Shown here in pieces: positions 52,051 to 63,679 of a stretch of 64,000 nucleotides of DNA. Numbering within the stretch: position 1 is the first letter of the stretch; the number at the start of each line of letters is the position of its first letter. Position numbers and translations under genes: made by a program. The stretch comes from an uncultured Paenibacillaceae bacterium. Its GTDB lineage: Bacteria; Bacillota; Bacilli; Paenibacillales; K13. The notes beneath the pieces were generated by a model. That model ran no database searches and was not told the origin of the DNA. It saw only the letters and a list, made by a program, of their open reading frames with translations. The stretch covers positions 124,001-188,000 of the forward strand of contig CAJXLT010000004.1 in the NCBI GenBank assembly GCA_913056365.1. Reading direction: 5' to 3'.

Positions 52051-53271
52051 TTAATGTCCTTGCTCGAAGTCGGCTTGCAGAGATTGCGCAATGGCAACCA
52101 CTTCTTCGATTGAGGTAATTGTTCGATTACCGACGATCAGGGATTGGCCGATTGCAAGAGCGAGCCGTTGCGCGCGTTCCTTGCGAGCAGCATCCGGAAT
52201 CGTATCGATATCGGCTACATGCGCAAGTCCGATTACGCGACGCACCATCTTGCAGCCAGCGAATCCTGCTGCGTCCTGCAGCAACTGGTTCATATAATGC
52301 TCCTTGTAGCCAGGAACTGCAGCCATTCGATCTACAAGATGTTCATCCCATAATGCAGTGAAGTGTGTGGTGAACTGCTCCCACGTCTGGCTGACGGTCT
52401 GTAACAAATATTCGCGGTAACTCGCAAGATCGGCTTCTTCCTTCCAACCGGCTTGCGCAGCATAATTGAGAAGAAGATTCGCGATCACTGCGCCGATGTC
52501 GAATCCCATCGGACCATAATAGGCGAATTCTGGGTCGATGACCTTCGTTGATGTTTCTGTGACGAACACACTGCCGGTGTGCAGATCTCCGTGCAGCAAC
52601 GCTTGCCCTTGTGTAAGGAATTTCTGCCGCAGAAGCATCACTTCCAGATGAAGCGCACTGTCCTGCCAGATTTGTTCGGCTTCATCGCGAATGGCCTCAT
52701 CGAAGGAATTGTTCTCTGCATCCGTATACGGATCGTCGAAGATCAAGTCCTCGGATATTTTGCACAGCTCTGGATTGATGAATCGTCCTGCTTGTATTTT
52801 CTTGTCCTGCTGGTTCATGCCAAGGTCTGAGGTGAAGAACAGCGTTCGCGCCAGAAATTCGCCAATATGCTCAGCGAATAGCGGATAGCGGCGTCCTTCA
52901 ATCAAGCCTCGCCGCATAATTATATGATCGCTCAGGTCCTCCATCACAGTAAGTGCCAGCTCGGGTTCATAAGCGATAAGCTTGACAGTAAGCGCCGGAC
53001 ATAGGCGGCCTTGGATGGCCAGTGCTTCGCTTTCTATTCTTGCTCGGTCCAGTGTGAGCGGCCAGGATTCCCCTACTACCTTCGCGTAAGGGAGCGCTTG
53101 CTTTATAATGACACTTTGGCCGGTAGCCTTGTCCTGAATATGGAAGACTAGATTGAGATTGCCGTCGCCTATCTCGCGGCAGGTTAGCACGGCGTCCGGT
53201 GCACAAAAATCAGGAAGCTGCTGCGCATATGCGATCGCTTCCTGTTCAGTAAAGGCATGATAGGTGCTCAT
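52051..53271 (-). CDS. mtnK: Methylthioribose kinase
   Basis: A 406-residue kinase that phosphorylates methylthioribose, the entry step of the same pathway. It has the aminoglycoside-phosphotransferase-like fold: NLNLVFHIQDKATGQSVIIKQAL (Lys for ATP), LLHGDLHTGSVFV (catalytic loop) and VIDPEFAYYGPMGFDIGAV (metal-binding DPE). I start at the ATG at 53271, since GGAGGAGG lies upstream; an ATG 27 bp earlier has a poor site. In Bacillus subtilis this operon is under an S-box riboswitch, but I see no S-box in the 140 bp before this gene. Confidence 0.95.
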   Translation of the reverse strand: MSTYHAFTEQEAIAYAQQLPDFCAPDAVLTCREIGDGNLNLVFHIQDKATGQSVIIKQALPYAKVVGESWPLTLDRARIESEALAIQGRLCPALTVKLIAYEPELALTVMEDLSDHIIMRRGLIEGRRYPLFAEHIGEFLARTLFFTSDLGMNQQDKKIQAGRFINPELCKISEDLIFDDPYTDAENNSFDEAIRDEAEQIWQDSALHLEVMLLRQKFLTQGQALLHGDLHTGSVFVTETSTKVIDPEFAYYGPMGFDIGAVIANLLLNYAAQAGWKEEADLASYREYLLQTVSQTWEQFTTHFTALWDEHLVDRMAAVPGYKEHYMNQLLQDAAGFAGCKMVRRVIGLAHVADIDTIPDAARKERAQRLALAIGQSLIVGNRTITSIEEVVAIAQSLQADFEQGH

Positions 53272-53411
53272 AAGGCTAATATCCTCCTCCAGATACATAC
53301 TCTCTATTCTGATTCTTAGTATAACGATTTCAGGATTTCTCGCAATCCCTCATACGATTAGTCCGACAATAGATGTTTGCATTCTTCGCCGTGAAACCCC
53401 TATAATGAAGG

Positions 53412-53534
53412 TTGAGCAGCGGGGGGGATAATCAAGATGCATATGCCAATGAAGCCTTGGACGAATGGGCTGCTGCCGTCACAGCCTTGGACAGCGATGA
53501 CCAGCTTGCGGAGTGGCTGGATCGAATCAAGTGA
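53412..53534 (+). CDS. Possible small or frameshifted gene upstream of suf
   Basis: A TTG-started frame gives 40 residues ending in ALDEWAAAVTALDSDDQLAEWLDRIK, which reads like genuine amphipathic, acidic coding sequence. The best promoter (TTGCAT, 18 bp, TATAAT at 53401) directly precedes it. The ATG at 53406 reaches the same frame only if the run of seven G (53421-53427) loses one G; a separate ATG at 53437 gives an unrelated 38-residue frame behind that G run. So the true frame is uncertain, and slippage, a sequencing indel or a decayed gene are all possible. Confidence 0.35.
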   Translation: MSSGGDNQDAYANEALDEWAAAVTALDSDDQLAEWLDRIK

Positions 53535-53606
53535 GCGTTGGGCATCATATTAGGGAAGTTTCGCAAAAAAAACCGCATAGCCCTTTATTCGACAGACAGG
53601 TTTCGT

Positions 53607-53662
53607 TATAATAGTTATAAGATAGTGAGAATCAGTGAGAATCATGTAAGAATGATTCTTAT
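53607..53662 (+). promoter_or_regulatory. suf promoter with iron-box-like operator
   Basis: TATAAT (53607) follows a weak TTTATT by 17 bp. Directly downstream, GTGAGAATCA is repeated twice in tandem (53625-53634 and 53635-53644), followed by AAGAATGATTCTT (53648-53660). AGAATCAT and ATGATTCT form an inverted pair. The A/T-rich GAATCA/TGATTC composition recalls Fur-type boxes. Binding here would block the suf operon. Confidence 0.5.
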
Positions 53663-53770
53663 TAGATATATAGCATAACTCCCCCGTGAGGCTTGTTTCC
53701 GCATATTAAGGGAGCTTGTCGTACCGGGGCAATGCCATTTACAAATATTCAATAGTGGAGGGAACATAAG

Positions 53771-54598
53771 ATGAGCAACGTGCAGTTTACCATTCAAGGC
53801 CTGAAGGCACAGGTCGAAGGCAAGGAAATTTTGAAGGGTGTAGACATTGAAATAAAAGGCGGAGAGATTCATGCCATAATGGGTCCGAACGGAACCGGTA
53901 AAAGTACGCTGGCTTCGGCAGTTATGGGGCATCCGGTATATGAGGTTACAGACGGAAGCATCACGTTAAACGGTGAAGACGTGTTAGAGATGGAAGTAGA
54001 TGAACGCGCAAGAGCAGGGCTATTCTTGGCGATGCAATATCCAAGCGAAATTGCAGGGGTAACGAATGCGGACTTCTTGCGCAGTGCGATTAATGCTCGT
54101 CGCAGTGAAGGTGATGAGATCTCCCTGATTAAGTTCATTCGTCAGATGGAAGGAAGCATGAACAAGCTGTCCATCGACCCGCAATTTATGCACCGTTACT
54201 TGAATGAAGGCTTCTCCGGCGGTGAGAAGAAGCGCAATGAGATTTTGCAGATGGCGATGTTGGATCCGAAGATATGCATCTTGGACGAGATCGATTCCGG
54301 CTTGGACATCGATGCGTTGAAGATTGTTGCAGACGGAGTGAATGAAATGCGCAGCGAAGAACGCGGATTTCTCATCATTACACACTACCAACGCTTGTTG
54401 AACTACATTAGTCCTGATTTCGTCCATGTCATGATGCAAGGACGGATTGTACGCTCCGGAGGCCCAGAGCTCGCTCAACGACTCGAGAATGACGGGTATG
54501 AATGGTTGAAGGAAGAGCTCGGCATTGAGGATGAAACCGTTGGTCAGGAGACTGAGGAGTTCCAAATGCCTATGAATACGACAGCCCCGAAGTATTAA
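53771..54598 (+). CDS. sufC: SufC, Fe-S assembly ATPase
   Basis: ABC-type ATPase of the SufBCD scaffold complex, which builds iron-sulfur clusters. Walker A GPNGTGKST, signature FSGGEKKRNEILQMA and Walker B ICILDEIDSGLD are intact. At 275 residues it is slightly longer than usual because of an acidic C-terminal tail (EDETVGQETEEFQMP). It opens the operon sufCDSUB, 22 bp before sufD. GGAGGGAAC precedes the ATG. Confidence 0.97.
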   Translation: MSNVQFTIQGLKAQVEGKEILKGVDIEIKGGEIHAIMGPNGTGKSTLASAVMGHPVYEVTDGSITLNGEDVLEMEVDERARAGLFLAMQYPSEIAGVTNADFLRSAINARRSEGDEISLIKFIRQMEGSMNKLSIDPQFMHRYLNEGFSGGEKKRNEILQMAMLDPKICILDEIDSGLDIDALKIVADGVNEMRSEERGFLIITHYQRLLNYISPDFVHVMMQGRIVRSGGPELAQRLENDGYEWLKEELGIEDETVGQETEEFQMPMNTTAPKY

Positions 54599-54620
54599 TT
54601 GAATCAGGAGGAATCGAAGG

Positions 54621-57587
<2,967 letters not shown>

Positions 57588-57604
57588 GAAGGAGGTAGGG
57601 ACAA

Positions 57605-59002
57605 ATGGCTAAGCAAATGCCCGAAATAGGCGAGTACAAGTATGGCTTCCGTGATGAGCATAAGTCGATCTTCCAATCTGGGAAAGGGTTGACAGCGGAC
57701 ATTGTCAGAGAAATTTCCCGCATTAAGGGTGAGCCTGACTGGATGCTGGACTTCCGCCTGAAATCGTTGGATCAGTTCAACAAGATGCCGATGCCGAGAT
57801 GGGGCGGAGACTTGGACGAACTGGATTTCAATGACATTCAATACTATGTGCGTCCGTCTGAGAAGCAAGGAAAGACTTGGGAGGAGGTTCCTTCCGAGAT
57901 CAAATCGACCTTCGATAAGCTCGGAATTCCGGAAGCAGAGCAGAAGTTTCTAGCTGGCGTATCCGCACAGTACGAATCTGAAGTTGTCTATCACAGCATG
58001 CAGAAGGAGCTGGAAGATCAAGGCGTCATCTTCTGCGATACAGATACGGCGCTGCGTGAGCATCCGGAAATCTTCCGTGAGTATTTCGGTTCCATCGTTC
58101 CGCCATCAGACAATAAGTTCGCTGCATTGAACAGCGCTGTATGGTCAGGCGGAAGCTTTATCTATGTGCCGAAGGGCGTGAAGTGTGAAGTTCCGCTGCA
58201 GGCATACTTCCGCATTAACTCAGAGAACATGGGGCAGTTCGAACGGACGCTCATCATTGTCGACGAAGATGCATTCGTGCATTACGTCGAAGGATGTACA
58301 GCACCTGTATACAGCACGAATTCGCTGCACAGCGCAGTCGTCGAGATCGTATGCCGCAAAAATGCGCGCGCACGCTATACGACGATTCAGAACTGGGCGC
58401 CGAATATTTACAATCTAGTCACTAAGCGTGCGGTTGCAGAAGAGAATGCAACCATGGAGTGGGTAGACGGCAACATCGGCTCGAAGCTGACGATGAAATA
58501 CCCGGCAGTTGTGCTCAAGGGTCGCGGGGCCAAAGGAAGCGTGCTGTCGATCGCTGTTGCAGGCAAGGAACAGCATCAAGACGCAGGGGCGAAGATGCTG
58601 CATCTGGCACCGGACACAACTTCTACGATCGTCTCCAAGTCGATCAGTAAGCACGGCGGGAAAGTAACCTACCGCGGTCTGGCATCGTTCGGCCGTAATT
58701 CGCAGGGCTCGAAGGCGAACATCCAATGCGATACGCTCATTATGGATAAGGAGTCGACTTCGGATACGATCCCGTACAATGAAATCTTGAATGATAATAT
58801 TACGTTGGAGCACGAAGCTACAGTATCCAAAGTATCCGAGGAGCAGCTGTTCTACTTGATGAGCCGCGGTCTATCCGCAGCCGAGGCGACGCAGATGATC
58901 GTCATGGGCTTCATCGAACCGTTCACCAAGGAACTCCCGATGGAGTACGCAGTTGAGATGAATCGTCTCATCAAGTTCGAGATGGAAGGCAGCATCGGGT
59001 AA
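57605..59002 (+). CDS. sufB: SufB, Fe-S assembly scaffold
   Basis: The main scaffold of the SufBC2D complex, 465 residues. Signatures are [45 protein letters not shown] and the C-terminal [25 protein letters not shown], read in parts. AAGGAGGTAGGG precedes the ATG. Its 3' end ([10 protein letters not shown]) and the terminator after it are partly repeated about 985 bp downstream, beyond a toxin-antitoxin-like pair. Confidence 0.97.
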   Translation: MAKQMPEIGEYKYGFRDEHKSIFQSGKGLTADIVREISRIKGEPDWMLDFRLKSLDQFNKMPMPRWGGDLDELDFNDIQYYVRPSEKQGKTWEEVPSEIKSTFDKLGIPEAEQKFLAGVSAQYESEVVYHSMQKELEDQGVIFCDTDTALREHPEIFREYFGSIVPPSDNKFAALNSAVWSGGSFIYVPKGVKCEVPLQAYFRINSENMGQFERTLIIVDEDAFVHYVEGCTAPVYSTNSLHSAVVEIVCRKNARARYTTIQNWAPNIYNLVTKRAVAEENATMEWVDGNIGSKLTMKYPAVVLKGRGAKGSVLSIAVAGKEQHQDAGAKMLHLAPDTTSTIVSKSISKHGGKVTYRGLASFGRNSQGSKANIQCDTLIMDKESTSDTIPYNEILNDNITLEHEATVSKVSEEQLFYLMSRGLSAAEATQMIVMGFIEPFTKELPMEYAVEMNRLIKFEMEGSIG

Positions 59003-59140
59003 TAAGCTAAAACCCTTGTTGCTGCAAGGGATTCTGATGTCTGAATAACGCTTCGCCCATGATTTGCCCATTAATTAATTTTGAACGTATTTCTCATAAA
59101 GGGCTAGGGAATCGTTTCGATTTTCTTAGTCACATGTAGA

Positions 59141-59205
59141 TACGTGTCCGCTGTGACTTTCACGCTTGCGTGCCCAAGTCAGTCGCTCGGACACGTATTT
59201 TATAT
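59141..59205 (+). terminator. Terminator after sufB (copy 1)
   Basis: TACGTGTCCG (59141) pairs with CGGACACGTA (59188), with an inner paired stretch around CACGCTTGCGTG, then a T-rich run. A related terminator with the same inner core is at 60012. The rest of 59003-59274 shows no gene. Confidence 0.8.
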
Positions 59206-59274
59206 TTTCACCTATTTTTGCGTGTGCTACTGTAAAAGGATTTGTTATAATAAAGTTGAGGAAGGTGATTAATC

Positions 59275-59556
59275 ATGGAATTCATTACGAAAGAACAACT
59301 GGACTTTAACTTGGGTGATAAGTCCAAAATAGAATTAGTTGACTTGATTCAAGTAATTGAGGAACAGTTCGGATATAAAGTCTCAATTTCAAGGAAGTTT
59401 ACGGAAGAACAAATAAAAAAAATGACAAATGTTATTTTTTCAGACAAAGATGTGTTAAGACAGCTGAAAGAATCGGAACTTGAACCTGAAGGAAATGATA
59501 TTGAAAGTTCTGAAGATTATTCCCGTTTTATGAAAGAGGTAGGTAGTGAGGGGTAA
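59275..59556 (+). CDS. Putative antitoxin of a RelE/ParE-like pair
   Basis: A 93-residue acidic protein, rich in Lys and Glu with A/T-rich codons unlike the suf genes. There is a helical start (KEQLDFNLGDKSKIELVDLIQVIEEQFGY, read in parts) and an acidic C-terminal tail (ESELEPEGNDIESSEDY) that may bind the toxin. I do not recognise a named antitoxin family. TATAAT (59246) and GAGGAAGGTGAT precede the ATG. The downstream gene starts 11 bp before its stop. Antitoxin role rests on gene order and the partner's fold. Confidence 0.55.
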   Translation: MEFITKEQLDFNLGDKSKIELVDLIQVIEEQFGYKVSISRKFTEEQIKKMTNVIFSDKDVLRQLKESELEPEGNDIESSEDYSRFMKEVGSEG

Positions 59557-59872
59557 ACCTAACCTATATCGTGTGTCATGGACCCAGCCAGCGCTGAAGG
59601 CGCTGGCCAAGCTTTTTAATGTCTCACACAACGATGTATTCAAGCGATCCAAACTAATATTGTCTCGGAATCCCCAACAACAAGCAGAGGGTGTAGCGGA
59701 CCACCCTAACTTTAAATACGATGGATACTACTGGGTTTTAATACATAATGTTATTTTAGTTTATACGGTATCCGAGATAAAAGAGCTTGTTCGTATACGG
59801 GCTTGCTATTTCGCAAACACTGAAGCTTCTCATCAGATTTTTTGGGGAATTGAGCCAGAGGAAGACGAATAA
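59546..59872 (+). CDS. RelE/ParE-fold toxin-like protein
   Basis: A 108-residue protein with the RelE/ParE pattern: LYRVSWTQPALKALAKLF opening strand and helix, KRSKLILSRNPQQQ helix with the usual Asn-Pro turn, then beta-strands FKYDGYYWVLIHNVILVYTV (read in parts) and KELVRIRACYFA. Toxins of this fold cut mRNA on the ribosome or poison gyrase; catalytic residues vary, so the target is unknown. GTG start with AGAGG upstream, overlapping the antitoxin-like gene by 11 bp. Confidence 0.6.
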   Translation: MRGKPNLYRVSWTQPALKALAKLFNVSHNDVFKRSKLILSRNPQQQAEGVADHPNFKYDGYYWVLIHNVILVYTVSEIKELVRIRACYFANTEASHQIFWGIEPEEDE

Positions 59873-59954
59873 AGACATGAACAATAAGGTATTGGAGTTG
59901 CAACATTCATTCGTCTAACGTAAGGGTAATATCGCGTGACGATAGCCCAAATTA

Positions 59955-59987
59955 ATCAAGTTCGAGATGGAAGGCAGTATCAGCTAA
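59955..59987 (+). pseudogene. Duplicated 3' tail of sufB
   Basis: ATCAAGTTCGAGATGGAAGG continues as CAGTATCAGCTAA and repeats the sufB end at 58970 with one base change over 27 bp, encoding [10 protein letters not shown] and a stop. Nothing upstream resembles more of sufB. It marks the right edge of the inserted toxin-antitoxin-like segment. Confidence 0.85.
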
Positions 59988-60011
59988 GACTTATATCGAG
60001 GGTTTGTAAAG

Positions 60012-60066
60012 ACGTGTCCAAGTGACTACCACGCTTGCGTGCCATAGTCGCTTGGGCACGTTTTAT
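60012..60066 (+). terminator. Terminator copy 2
   Basis: ACGTGTCCAAG (60012) pairs with CTTGGGCACGT ending at 60061, with further pairing inward, then TTTT. The inner CCACGCTTGCGTGCC is shared with the terminator after sufB. The remaining part of 59873-60233 shows no gene. Confidence 0.75.
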
Positions 60067-60233
60067 TTGTGTTGGGCCAGGAGATTAGCATGCACCTGGC
60101 ACACATCCCCATAGGCAGCATGCTTTGGCATGCGCGTATATGACCACTGATCGCATATTCCCACTCGATTCGCTTCATCCTATAGTCAGGACGGAGAGGT
60201 ATCCGGGCCAATATCATTGAAGGAGCGGTCAGT

Positions 60234-61391
60234 ATGAAGCAGCTGATGCGGACATGGGGCATGATCTTGATAGCCTTGTCCATTGGTGCAGTAAGCGCTT
60301 GTGGTAATATGAATGAGGATCAGACACGACAGCAATCAGTGGAGAAGAAGCAACAGCAAGGGAATGTGAAGCAGAAGAACAACAACACGGACAAACGGCG
60401 CCAGCATACATCAGGCAAAAGCTCGAAAGACAACAGGCATCATCAATTTAAGGTAAACAACAAGCTGCAGACTAATACGAGCAACATGATGCAGGCACCG
60501 CAGCAAGCTACGAGGCAGCGACAAGACCAAGCAAGTAATGATCAGGTCTCTGTAGTGGAGATGGACGGTAAGGTGTATGCGCCCCTTCTGACACTGATGC
60601 ACAAGGTTGGCTTCCGGTATGTTCAGCAGGATGGTGAGACAGGAGCGTATCAAATCGGTGATAATGATGTGGTCTATGAGCTGAAGAGAAACAGTGACCA
60701 AGCGACCAAGGTCGAGGAGAACGTTCGTCTTCCGGACAGCCTTCGTGAAATGAATGGACAGCCATACATCTCTGTGGAGAGTCTGCGGCAGTTGTTCGGC
60801 GATGAAATTACAGCAGAATGGAATGGAAGCGATCGGATTGATTTGCAGCCTGCACCAGATTTGTTGCCGGATGCAGCTGCTGATAATTTGGATTTCGCAG
60901 AAGATCCTGCTGCTCAGGATGACAAGGAAGTGTGGGAGCCGCTCTCAGCAGAAGCGTGGGATGAAGAGGCAGTTCCAGCGCTGAAGAACATCAGCATCAA
61001 CAGAATGATTAGTACGGCTAAGAAGTACTTGGGAGTCAAATATAAATTTGGGGCAAAGCGCTATTCCAGCAGTAACAAGCGATTCGATTGCTCTTCGTAT
61101 GTGCGTTACATCTTCGATAAGTATGGGGTTGATCTGCCGCGAACCGCCCGCGCGCAAGCAAGGAAGGGAACGACGGTCAGCAGGAAATCCCTCAAGAAAG
61201 GCGATTTACTGTACTTCTATGTCCCTGGAAGGTTTAAGAAGGAGAAGACGATCGGTCACGTCGGTATCTACATGGGCAATCAGAAAATGATTCATTCATC
61301 GCCAGAGCCTAAGGATGGCGTGCAGATTACGAATATTAATAAATCCTATTGGAAGGAAACATTCGTCAAAGCAAAGCGCATCGTCCGTTAA
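60234..61391 (+). CDS. NlpC/P60 peptidoglycan hydrolase lipoprotein
   Basis: A 385-residue lipoprotein. The signal ends with lipobox AVSAC (Cys23). A Gln/Asn/Lys-rich spacer follows to about 105, then a beta-rich stalk domain similar to copper-amine-oxidase-like repeats (about 108-200, MDGKVYAPLLTLMHKVGFRY), an acidic linker, and the NlpC/P60 domain (about 255-385). Catalytic Cys286 in FDCSSYV and His342 in IGHVGIYMG are in place; the third residue lies in HSSPEP. Such enzymes cleave gamma-D-Glu-diamino-acid bonds of the cell wall. AAGGAGCGG precedes the ATG. Confidence 0.92.
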   Translation: MKQLMRTWGMILIALSIGAVSACGNMNEDQTRQQSVEKKQQQGNVKQKNNNTDKRRQHTSGKSSKDNRHHQFKVNNKLQTNTSNMMQAPQQATRQRQDQASNDQVSVVEMDGKVYAPLLTLMHKVGFRYVQQDGETGAYQIGDNDVVYELKRNSDQATKVEENVRLPDSLREMNGQPYISVESLRQLFGDEITAEWNGSDRIDLQPAPDLLPDAAADNLDFAEDPAAQDDKEVWEPLSAEAWDEEAVPALKNISINRMISTAKKYLGVKYKFGAKRYSSSNKRFDCSSYVRYIFDKYGVDLPRTARAQARKGTTVSRKSLKKGDLLYFYVPGRFKKEKTIGHVGIYMGNQKMIHSSPEPKDGVQITNINKSYWKETFVKAKRIVR

Positions 61392-61410
61392 TCGCAATGT
61401 GAGAAGCAGA

Positions 61411-61446
61411 ACAGGCCGTTCTCTAGTCGAGCAGAGAGCAGCCTGT
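61411..61446 (+). terminator. Hairpin after NlpC/P60 gene
   Basis: ACAGGC...GTTCTCT (61411) pairs with AGAGAGC...GCCTGT (61446) with a one-base mismatch; lies between convergent genes. Confidence 0.55.
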
Positions 61447-61460
61447 CCTCGTATGCATGC

Positions 61461-62510
61461 TTACACGTAGATACTCGCAACTTCATAGTGCAACTCTGTG
61501 GACAGATCGATGAATCGATCCTCTAATCGGATAAGCGGACGGAAGTAATCGGAGTTGTTGATCATCACGATGATGCCAATCTCTCCAGATGCTAGACGTA
61601 AGCGCTTACCAATAAAGTTAGGAATCATATGTTTGATGAATACTTGCACATAATAAGGATCCAGCTCCTCGAAGCTTAAGCGATGCAGCTCCTTCAGAAC
61701 AGCGAGCAGATCGCGCTTCTCTTGATAGACACGAGTAGAGATCATAGCGCTATATACATCGGCAACAGCTACGATTCTGGAATAAGGATGGATAGCAGTG
61801 CCTGTCATTTGTCTCGGGTAACCGCTTCCATTTAACCGCTCATGATGTTCTAATGCGACTATGGCAAGCTCCTTCTCAAGCGTGTTGTGCGACAAAATCT
61901 CATATCCGTGCATCGTATGTTTCTTCACTTCATCGAACTCTGCATCAGTCAGCTTGTCTGGCTTGAGCAAGATGCTGTCATCGATTCGGCATTTGCCAAT
62001 GTCGTGCACGTAGCCGCATTTGCCGACTAGATAAGCTTCCTTCTCTCTGAAGCCGGCCCACTTCGCCAAGTAATAGGAGATCATGCCGACTTGCGCACTG
62101 TGATGGTATGTGTAATCATCCTTGCTGTTCAAGGCTAGGAGCAACTGGACGACATCTTGCTCTTGCTTAAAGTGTTCCATCAGTGGATGAAGAGAATGCT
62201 CAATATCATCCCCGTCCAGCTTGCCCACGTCCTTCACTTGATCGAACATGCCGCGGATATTGTTCACCGCATCACTGTAATCATCCTGTAGCTGCTGCGA
62301 TATCTGACGCTTGCTTTCGACGTGAAACGGATTCTGTGTTGTACTGACACGGGGCTCAATGTCGATATAGTCGATACGCAGATATTCGAGACGATCGATA
62401 TCCTGTCGATTCAATGTAGCATTCGCCGATAGGATGAGAATACCATGCTCGTTAAATACATCTTTCTCTAAGCGATCCCCTGGCTGTAGTTCCGTTACAT
62501 GAATGTTCAT
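61461..62510 (-). CDS. HD-GYP domain c-di-GMP phosphodiesterase
   Basis: A 349-residue cytoplasmic protein. The N-terminal 60 residues are a small PilZ/flavodoxin-unlike beta domain typical of this group (MNIHVTELQPGDRLEKDVFNEHG). The HD-GYP domain (about 115-300) has HHSAQVG, the metal pair GYVHDIGK (His169-Asp170), HTMHGYEIL and HHERLNGSGYP (222-232), all intact. A C-terminal beta part follows. HD-GYP enzymes hydrolyse c-di-GMP to pGpG or GMP. AGGGTGAC lies upstream of the ATG. Isolated, convergent with the NlpC/P60 gene. Confidence 0.93.
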   Translation of the reverse strand: MNIHVTELQPGDRLEKDVFNEHGILILSANATLNRQDIDRLEYLRIDYIDIEPRVSTTQNPFHVESKRQISQQLQDDYSDAVNNIRGMFDQVKDVGKLDGDDIEHSLHPLMEHFKQEQDVVQLLLALNSKDDYTYHHSAQVGMISYYLAKWAGFREKEAYLVGKCGYVHDIGKCRIDDSILLKPDKLTDAEFDEVKKHTMHGYEILSHNTLEKELAIVALEHHERLNGSGYPRQMTGTAIHPYSRIVAVADVYSAMISTRVYQEKRDLLAVLKELHRLSFEELDPYYVQVFIKHMIPNFIGKRLRLASGEIGIIVMINNSDYFRPLIRLEDRFIDLSTELHYEVASIYV

Positions 62511-62650
62511 TGGTTTTTGTCACCCTGCTACTCTAATTGGATTTTTAGTCATGCTAGAGAATACACAGATGCTAATATAAATTCATTCTACACAAAGTGA
62601 CAAAAACCTTTTTGAACAGTCATTAATTTCATAAAAACATACATTTCTGG

Positions 62651-63679
62651 TCAGTCCCCGACATAACGGCTATACAAGCTTCGTGCTACCGCGGTGTCTT
62701 CTGTACCTTGAATGATGGCGCGACCATCCTGAAACAGCACAACTGTATGAATTTCGTCTGGCTTGAAGCGGAGCAAGAACGGTGTACGCTCCACGTGACC
62801 GACAGGTCGAAGCTTCGTTTCCATCTCATCGAAGTTAAGTGCTGCTGGAAGTTGAGGGCGAATCTGTACAGAACTGCGACCGCACATTGTCTGTGACAAA
62901 CCACCAGACACAGGGTTGTCCAAAAATTCGAACCGACGCTCAGCACATACAGGACAATCTGAGCGCTGTGCCTGAGAGACATCGATGTGCGAAGAGTGGT
63001 TCTGCCATAGGTCGAGCTGAATCATGCGTGTCTGAACAGCGTCTATATCCCCAACGAGAATTTTTAACGCTTCCGCCATTTGCATCGCAGTAACCGCATG
63101 AATGATCGGCGAGATGACGCCAGCTGTGTCGCACGTTTCCGCACTTCCGCGTTCGGGAGGATCGGGGAATAAGCATCGCAAGCAAGGGCCGCGATTCGGC
63201 ATGATCGGGTAGCAGACACCTCTGGACGCAACCGCACCGCCATATATGTACGGAATGGCTTCTCGAACTGCATAGTCATTCAGCAGATAACGGACGGTGA
63301 AGTTGTCGCTCCCATCAAGAATGAGCTGAACACCGTGCAGCAGCTCATCGGCATTGCCTGCATGCAGATCGGCTACATGAGGAATGATGTGAACAGCAGA
63401 GTTGGCAATTCTCAGTTTGGCTGCTGCGGCTTCCGCTTTTGGTGAATAGTTGTCGGCATCTGCTTCGTCATAGAGCATTTGCCGTTGCAGATTACTGAGC
63501 TCGACGAAATCCCGATCGATAAGACGTACTTCTCCGATACCGGATCTAACTGCCATGTCAGCTAATGCCGAACCTAAGGCGCCCATACCGACAATGGCAA
63601 CGGAAGCAGCAGACAGCTTCTCCTGACCTTGACGTCCGATAGGGGCGAACAGATGCTGACGTGAATAACGCTCGTTCAT
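62651..63679 (-). CDS. moeB: MoeB/ThiF-family adenylyltransferase
   Basis: A 342-residue E1-like enzyme that adenylates the C-terminal Gly-Gly of MoaD or ThiS. It opens with NERYSRQHLFAPIGRQGQEKL; the Gly-rich nucleotide site is AIVGMGALGSALADMAVR and DRDFVELSNLQRQMLYDE follows. DGSDNFTVRYLLNDY is the substrate loop, and CLRC and CPVC are the two zinc CxxC pairs. A C-terminal 70-residue extension is present, as in Bacillus MoeB. The ATG at 63679 has AAGGAGAG upstream and overlaps the moaE stop (ATGA). Coupling to moaE favours a molybdopterin role. Confidence 0.9.
   Translation of the reverse strand: MNERYSRQHLFAPIGRQGQEKLSAASVAIVGMGALGSALADMAVRSGIGEVRLIDRDFVELSNLQRQMLYDEADADNYSPKAEAAAAKLRIANSAVHIIPHVADLHAGNADELLHGVQLILDGSDNFTVRYLLNDYAVREAIPYIYGGAVASRGVCYPIMPNRGPCLRCLFPDPPERGSAETCDTAGVISPIIHAVTAMQMAEALKILVGDIDAVQTRMIQLDLWQNHSSHIDVSQAQRSDCPVCAERRFEFLDNPVSGGLSQTMCGRSSVQIRPQLPAALNFDEMETKLRPVGHVERTPFLLRFKPDEIHTVVLFQDGRAIIQGTEDTAVARSLYSRYVGD

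Noticed and set aside
53272-53411. SAM riboswitch upstream of mtnK
   Set aside because: No S-box helices or terminator pair could be made out by eye on the minus strand.
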